Origin: Botryococcus braunii
Lineage: Eukaryota > Chlorophyta > Trebouxiophyceae
Length of the DNA stretch: 12,500 nucleotides
Direction: 5' to 3'
Assembly: GCA_002005505.1 (NCBI GenBank)
Contig: KV908461.1
Coordinates: 1-12,500, forward strand
In this document: piece after piece, positions 7,331 through 12,500 of the stretch
Position numbering within the stretch: the first letter of the stretch is position 1
Layout of the letters: every line of letters starts with the position of its first letter
Program-made: the position numbers and the translations under genes
Notes under the pieces: generated by a model
The model's input: only the letters and a program-made list of their open reading frames with translations
Databases searched by the model: none
What the model was told of the DNA's origin: nothing

Positions 7331-8730
7331 AAGCTTATTTAGATGGTATCAATGTCAATATCATGGGTATTGAGTGTTCTCTTACAGATTCTAATGGGTA
7401 CCATTTGGGCAATGCTGAGCATGCTTTCCCTTATCAGTGGCTGGTGGACTTAGCTCTACCAGACAAGCATGTTTCTTTCCATCCAGAAACTAAGTTTGTG
7501 GAGGCATGCAATGTTCAGGTGATTCACAGGGATGCAGACCTGTGGCATCTGAGGCTAGGGCACTTGTCTCCAGCCTATATGGTAAGAATGATGAAGGGCA
7601 AAATGGTAAAGGGAATGAAACTCCCCTCTTCTGATTTCTCAAGTTCAATAGGCATCAAAGGTGTCTGCAGTGCTTGTCTGCATGGGAAGCAAACTGTGCA
7701 ACCTTTTAAATCAACAGGCACTGCTTGCACCAGTAAGCTAGAGGTTGTGCATATGGACCTTATGGGCCCAGTTTCACCTGAAACGTATGATGATGAAAAA
7801 TATGCACTTAATGTCTTAGATGAATTTTCTGAAATGTCAGCAACTATCCTACTCAAGTCAAAGGCAGATGCATCAAGAGAGGCAGTTAATTTATTGACTG
7901 AGTGGCAGACCCAGCACGAGTGCAAGGTTAAGTTTATCAGGACCGACAATGGTACTGAGTTTTCTGGGTTAGAAAAGTTCTGCAGGAAGAATGGTGCAGT
8001 CCATCAAAAGACTGCACCATATGCCCATCAACAAAATGGGAAAATTGAGAGGCTGAACAGGACTCTGGAGGAGAAAGCAAGAGCCATGCTGACTGCCTCG
8101 AGCTTACCTTCAGAATATTGGGGTGACTCTCTCTTAACTGCAAACTATGTTAGGAATTTGTCTGCAGTTGCAAATCATGACAAAACCCCTTTTGAGATGT
8201 GGTTTGGCACTGTTCCTGACGTCAGTCACTTACGTGGTTTTAAGAGCAAGTGTCATGTCATGATTGACAAGTCCAAAAGGGATGGTAAATTTAGCCCTGT
8301 CAGTAAGGAGGGTATTTTCTTGGGCTATGATGTGCACAGCAAGAATTATCGTGTTCTCATAGATTCCAAAGTCACAGTGTGTGCAAGACAATTTGTCAAG
8401 TTTGAGGAGGCTTTGTCTGATGATAATGAAATGCCTGATCTCCTTGATGTGGTGAATGATGAAGAGGAGTTTCCTGTAGATTCTGAAACTGCAGTCGATG
8501 GAGAAGATGTGCATGAAATTTCTGAAGACTTGTCCCCTATTTCTTTGGCCCCTTTGGGCACTGATCCAAGTGTCATAAGGTTTGATCAACTAAACCTTGA
8601 GAGGGCTAAGTTCATAAGTCAAGATAATGCTAACCTTGGGGAAAATCAGGCACTGCAGATCCTGAATCCCATGGCTCGGACCCGCGTCCCGTTCAGGATG
8701 TTCCACAAGTGGTCCTCCAACAAGGTATAG
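7253..8730 (+). CDS. pol: Copia-type integrase (pol segment, third frame)
   Basis: Open in this frame from about 7147 to 8730; element sequence starts at about 7253. It follows the protease tail with the pre-integrase zinc finger: H 7546, H 7561 and CSAC 7666-7677. The integrase core has catalytic D at 7756 (HMDLMGP), D at 7945 (RTDNGTEF) and E at 8047 (NGKIERLNRTL), a DDE triad with 33 residues between the second D and E. After it come the copia-type ANYVRNLS and TPFEMWFG motifs and the C-terminal GIFLGYDVHSKNYRV motif. It inserts the cDNA with a 5-bp stagger. It has no start codon of its own (the first in-frame triplet often called is GTG inside the insertion), so it depends on the broken upstream frames. 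From about 8640 this frame is probably read out of register with RT. Confidence 0.9.
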
Positions 8731-10475
8731 TTAATGAGGCTCCTGATTTCCAACTTGAGCCTGTTGAGTTTGATTTTCAAGGTGCTGGTATCTCACACTC
8801 ACCTGCTGGTCTCTTTGGGGGCAGATATCCTGACAGAATTACGAATACTGTGCTGCATAATGAGGCAAATTTAGCTGAAATTTTCAGCGGTTACGTTCAA
8901 GTTCAGAAAGACACACTGATTATTGAGCCAGCAACATATATTGATGCAATAAATTCACCTGAGAGTGACAAGTGGGTTAGTGCAATGCAAGATGAAATGA
9001 ATTCATTGAAGGCATTAGGCACTTGGTCATATGTTGTGGTTGATGACAAAACCAAGAAAAAGGCTCTCCCAGTAAAGTGGGTTTACAAAGTAAAACTTTC
9101 TGAGATTGGAGAGATTGAGAGGTTTAAGGCTAGGCTTGTAGCCAAAGGCTTTAAGCAAATTTATGGTGTTGACTACACTGAAGTGTATGCACCTGTTTCC
9201 AAGCACTCAACTTTAAGATATGTGCAGTCTAAAGCAGTAGAGAGAAATATGCAGGTCCATCAAATGGATGTGAGCACTGCATTTTTGCATGGAGACCTTG
9301 AAGAGAAGGTCTTTATTCAGCAGCCAGAAGGGTTTCACATTGGTGGGCCTAACACTGTCTGCAGGTTGCACAAAGCCTTGTATGGGCTTAAGCAGGCCCC
9401 TGGGGCCTGGTACGTTACAATCAGCAGCTTTCTTAAATCTGCTGGTTTTGTCATTTCAGATGCAGATCCATCTTTGTTTATATTGCAGAGAGAGAGTTCT
9501 GAGATTGTTTATCTGCTTTTATATGTGGATGACATTCTCATTATTTCTCAGGATCTCAAATGTATTTCTGAAGTGAAGTCTCTCCTAGCAAGTAAGTTTG
9601 CAGTGAAGGATTTAGGGGAGGCCCGACACTTCTTTGGTATGCAGATTACCTTTGCGAGAGATTTAGATGGTAGTCTAAAATCAGTGAAGTTATCAAATGA
9701 GAAACTAATCACTGATATTTTGGATAGCTTTGGCATGACAGGCTGCAACCCCAAGGCTACACCTCTGGATAATTCCTTCAAATTGCAGAAGAACTCAGGG
9801 GATCCCTTGCCTAAAGACAACAGGTACAGGGAACTTGTGGGTGGCATTTTATATTTGGCTAACACAATCAGGCCTGATCTGTCATATGCTACTGGTGTTC
9901 TCGCACGTTTTGCAAATGCTCCTTCAAATATACATCTTAGTGCTGGCATGCATGTCTTAAAAAATCTTGCTGGTACTAAGAATTTGGGGCTTGTGTGGGA
10001 GAAAAGTGACAAAGGTTTTATGGCCTTTGTTGACTCAGATTATGCAGGGGATTTGGATGGTAGAAAGTCCATCTCTGGATTTGTTTTCATGTCTGGGTCA
10101 GCTGCAGTTTCATGGGGTAGCAAGCTACAACCAATTGTTGCTTTGTCTACTGTTGAAGCTGAGTTTATCTCCATGTGTACTGGAGTTCAGGAAGCATTGT
10201 GGTTTGCCAAGTTGATCACTGACTTTGGTGAAAATCCTGGCAGTATTGTGGTTTATACTGACAATACTGGGGCCCTTGCAAATGTGAAGGGGATCCCCAT
10301 CTCATCCAGGACTAAACACATTGCTGTAAGGTACCACAGGGTCAGAGATGAGGTGGAGAATGGAGCAATTGAGCCAAAATATGTGGCTACCAGTGAGAAT
10401 ATTGCTGATTTCTTCACCAAGGTACTTACTAAGGTCACTTTTGCCAAGCTTAGAGCAATGGCAGGTATTAAATAA
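8709..10475 (+). CDS. pol: Reverse transcriptase and RNase H (pol segment, intact)
   Basis: A 588-codon uninterrupted frame; the boundary 8709 is a GTG, not a true start, and the frame is open somewhat upstream. The RVT_2 domain runs from about 8935: WVSAMQDEM, LPVKWVYKVK, the FKARLVAKGF motif, the first catalytic Asp at 9267 (QMDVSTAFLHGDL), LYGLKQAPGAWY and the YVDD box at 9522-9533. RNase H follows with Asp at 10032 (DSDYAGD), Glu at 10155 (STVEAEF), Asp at 10260 (YTDNTGAL) and the RTKHIAVRYHRVRDEV motif. It ends with the usual copia NIADFFTK and LR..AGI tail. It converts element RNA into double-stranded DNA. All catalytic residues are present; it may be usable in trans only, as it lacks its own start. 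Confidence 0.95.
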   Translation: MVLQQGIVNEAPDFQLEPVEFDFQGAGISHSPAGLFGGRYPDRITNTVLHNEANLAEIFSGYVQVQKDTLIIEPATYIDAINSPESDKWVSAMQDEMNSLKALGTWSYVVVDDKTKKKALPVKWVYKVKLSEIGEIERFKARLVAKGFKQIYGVDYTEVYAPVSKHSTLRYVQSKAVERNMQVHQMDVSTAFLHGDLEEKVFIQQPEGFHIGGPNTVCRLHKALYGLKQAPGAWYVTISSFLKSAGFVISDADPSLFILQRESSEIVYLLLYVDDILIISQDLKCISEVKSLLASKFAVKDLGEARHFFGMQITFARDLDGSLKSVKLSNEKLITDILDSFGMTGCNPKATPLDNSFKLQKNSGDPLPKDNRYRELVGGILYLANTIRPDLSYATGVLARFANAPSNIHLSAGMHVLKNLAGTKNLGLVWEKSDKGFMAFVDSDYAGDLDGRKSISGFVFMSGSAAVSWGSKLQPIVALSTVEAEFISMCTGVQEALWFAKLITDFGENPGSIVVYTDNTGALANVKGIPISSRTKHIAVRYHRVRDEVENGAIEPKYVATSENIADFFTKVLTKVTFAKLRAMAGIK

Positions 10476-10527
10476 GTTGTGACCTACTTTCAAACAATAT
10501 TTCTGAGAGATGTTTCTCCCTACACAT
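10476..10527 (+). other. Short 3' internal untranslated region
   Basis: About 50 bases between the pol stop codon and the polypurine tract, with no envelope or extra reading frame. This is normal for copia elements. Confidence 0.7.
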
Positions 10528-10536
10528 GAGGGGAGG
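10528..10536 (+). other. Polypurine tract
   Basis: GAGGGGAGG lies immediately before the 3' LTR. It is the RNase H-resistant primer for plus-strand synthesis and fixes the left end of the LTR at 10537. Confidence 0.88.
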
Positions 10537-11337
10537 TGTTAGAAAAATGGACATCAACATGTATACCTTAGGTATTTGTGTGACATGTTGGGCCATTTCA
10601 TATTAGCATGTTTGTGAGCCACATCAATTCATTTCAAGGGCTTATAATACTTACAATGCTCATAAACAATAAGGTACAGTCATAGTTCACTTGGGTGTAT
10701 TTGTACTGTATGGTACTTTAAGGAAAATTGACACTCGTAGTGGTTTATAGGGGCCTTGGTACAATTTCGGCCTGTTTTCTGCCAGTTTTCTAGTAAGGTA
10801 TACTTATTCCGGATCTCATCGATCGTGAGACTTTAAATCCTGCGGTCCTTGGTGTTTGATTCGAGGTTCGTATCGGTGGTGAGTTAAAGTTCAGAGTCAC
10901 TTAGATTCGAGACTATCATCGACCGAGATTCGTACTGTACATCGACGACCATGTCGAATCATAAATTATTGTATGTACATTATGTACATATATGTACATT
11001 ATGATTCATAATGTACATTGAAATTCCAGTGCATAGTACTGATGGCATGCAAACTTGATCGTGCCCGTACGCTTTCAAGATCTGGAGTTGCAAACCTGTC
11101 AGGAGGCTAATAAATGTGCAGTCTCCTTAGTTAGTATAAATAGGAAGTGCCTTAAAGGGTCAGTCAGTCTTGAGTTCCCTTATCAAGCTCCTGTCCCGTT
11201 TGCTTGGTCGTGTTTCGTCCACCTCTGCAAGCTTTTGTTGGGCACAGTTCACTTACTCTAAAGAGTGTGAGTTACAGGGAGTAACATTTAACTTCAAATT
11301 CTACAAATTCTGTTTTGATGATGCCATTACAGCAAAA
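10537..11337 (+). repeat. 3' LTR (801 bp)
   Basis: Same termini as the 5' LTR. It carries the conserved AATAAA (11109-11114), TATA box (11135-11144) and initiator motifs, plus a 47-bp block (10965-11011) that the 5' LTR lacks. It normally supplies the polyadenylation site. Confidence 0.93.
10965..11018. repeat. Palindrome-rich block, 47 bp of it absent from the 5' LTR
   Basis: The extra 47 bases are 10965-11011. They include an exact 18-bp palindrome (10982-10999, built on ATGTACAT) and most of a larger one with 13-bp arms (10992-11004 and 11006-11018) around a single T. TCATAA occurs at both borders (10959-10964 and 11006-11011), so the difference fits deletion or insertion between short direct repeats. 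Confidence 0.9.
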
Positions 11338-11342
11338 GTTTT
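11338..11342. repeat. Target-site duplication, 3' copy (GTTTT)
   Basis: Matches the bases just before the 5' LTR, confirming that both ends belong to a single integration event. Confidence 0.85.
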
Positions 11343-12500
11343 TAATTCTAGAATTAGGCTGTGGCTCAGTAACGTTACTTAAAAATCTTCTGAATACGGC
11401 TTAAAGCTGGATAGGTGCACATTAGTTTGCAACAACAACCATGTATACCGACATCCATGATATTCCCTACAGTGTCTATCACGCCTAGGATCCACTGGAT
11501 CTATATTAGCACGTAGAGGCAGCTATAACACGGCTATAACACTTTTATTCAGGTGCAAGCAACAGAACTGGAGCAATTATGCATGCAGCATTCATATAAG
11601 TACATGTTGAGTACTGAACATTATTATTGAATGCCTTGTGCTTTAAGTGATCTTCATGTGTACAATATTACGATATGGGTCCATTGTGAACAGAAGGTAC
11701 CTTGAGACACAGTAGAATGTGGACTCTTTCGAACACACGGTACAATCTGATCTAGATTACGCGTGTGAAAGTGTGAAAGGACTATTAAAGCTGCGATCAC
11801 CGCACAGTTGAGCAACTGGTTTGGAAAGATACTGGGCACATATGGATGCCAGTCTTGTTCACTCAGTTGCATGTGCTGAAAGAGCAGACAGTCGTCAAGG
11901 ACTGTGGGAGAAACACAAACTTACGACGTGTCTGCGTGCTCACAGGATACGCCGATGCCCATAACCTAACAGTATACCATACACCTGGAAGCTGGATGGC
12001 AGTGGCTGGGCGGGTCAAACCGTTAGCTGGTTGGGTAGATCCCATAGATGGTTGGGAAATGAAAGGCAAGAATAAGCCTAACACGTCCCCAATTACTCCA
12101 TGAGTTTGGAGTCTTTGATGGACAGGGATGAAGTCAGACGCGCCGTCCTTTCTTGATTGCCACAGTACAGCACTTTTTCAACTGCACTTTACATCACATC
12201 TGCTATCTTACATCTTCCCTGTACTCGTCCGTGGCGAAGACCTGACGCTGCAGCCAAAAACAACCTCTAAATCTGCAGGCCCATCGATTATCGCCTCTTT
12301 TACGGACAGTGCATCCCTCATGGCCCAAGCAAGGCAAAACAACCCAGGGTAGGGAGTACATTCTGTTCAGGGCTGCGAGTCCCCTACCGGTGAAACCAGG
12401 CCCCTATCCGTGCAGTGAAAACTTCGTGTTCGTGTGCACACAGAGAGCTTCTTCACATGTGTATGTGTCCATGTCGAAATATTTCGTGTTGTCAGCATCT
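11343..12500. other. Unassigned 3' flank
   Basis: Mixed-composition DNA with only short chance frames (under 90 codons) on either strand. I see no tRNA, long repeat or recognisable protein. A small direct repetition of GGTTGGG near 12029 and 12050 is the only internal pattern noted. Confidence 0.4.

Larger units (their letters stand above)
3657..11337 (+). mobile_element. Full-length Ty1/copia-type LTR retrotransposon, defective in gag and protease
   Basis: A 7,681-bp element with two matching LTRs, a 5-bp target duplication, a primer-binding-like site after the 5' LTR and a polypurine tract before the 3' LTR. Domain order is Gag, zinc knuckle, protease, integrase, reverse transcriptase, RNase H; integrase before RT is diagnostic of Ty1/copia rather than Ty3/gypsy or BEL. 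Hand alignment of the LTRs gives 13 substitutions in 754 aligned bases (about 1.7%) plus one 47-bp indel, implying a fairly young insertion. Frame changes near 5117, 5850, 6858 and 8640-8708, and a 302-bp insertion at 6951-7252, prevent one continuous polyprotein. RT-RNase H is uninterrupted. I cannot assign a named clade without a tree. Confidence 0.95.

Overview
This is eukaryotic (animal-type) repeat-rich DNA with no bacterial-style operons and no host gene I can name. Very long AAC/AAT/AGT/CT microsatellites beside a Ty1/copia LTR element suggest an aquatic invertebrate, most plausibly a decapod crustacean. That is an inference from repeat style only; no taxonomic marker gene is present.

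Layout. 1-720: a GC-rich piece with a 174-residue reading frame resembling the C-terminal end of reverse-transcriptase proteins that carry a restriction-like (PD-(D/E)XK) domain, probably the 3' end of a truncated retroelement. 880-2007: a compound trinucleotide microsatellite field of about 1.1 kb, zoned AAC, AAT/ATT, GAT, mixed, AGT, which contains an exact 72-bp palindrome. 2008-2542: unassigned. 2543-2802: CT-rich microsatellites ending in an uninterrupted (TC)41. 2803-3651: purine-rich, then mixed, unassigned DNA.

3657-11337: one full-length Ty1/copia-order LTR retrotransposon (7,681 bp) flanked by the 5-bp target duplication GTTTT. It has a 754-bp 5' LTR, an 801-bp 3' LTR (13 substitutions plus one 47-bp indel by hand alignment), a primer-binding-like site, a structured leader, gag, protease, integrase, reverse transcriptase/RNase H and a polypurine tract. 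The RT-RNase H frame (8709-10475) is intact. Gag, protease and the integrase-RT linker are broken by four frame changes and by a roughly 302-bp foreign insertion in the protease. The copy therefore looks recently inserted but non-autonomous.

The most unusual part is the N-terminal half of Gag: about 360 residues of acidic, then Ser/Pro-rich, then Gly-Pro-rich (GGP)n sequence ahead of the usual copia Gag domain. Other notable points are the long leader stem-loop, the LTR ending in AAAA rather than CA, the unidentified primer tRNA and the palindromic 47-bp length difference between the LTRs. 11343-12500 is unassigned 3' flank.
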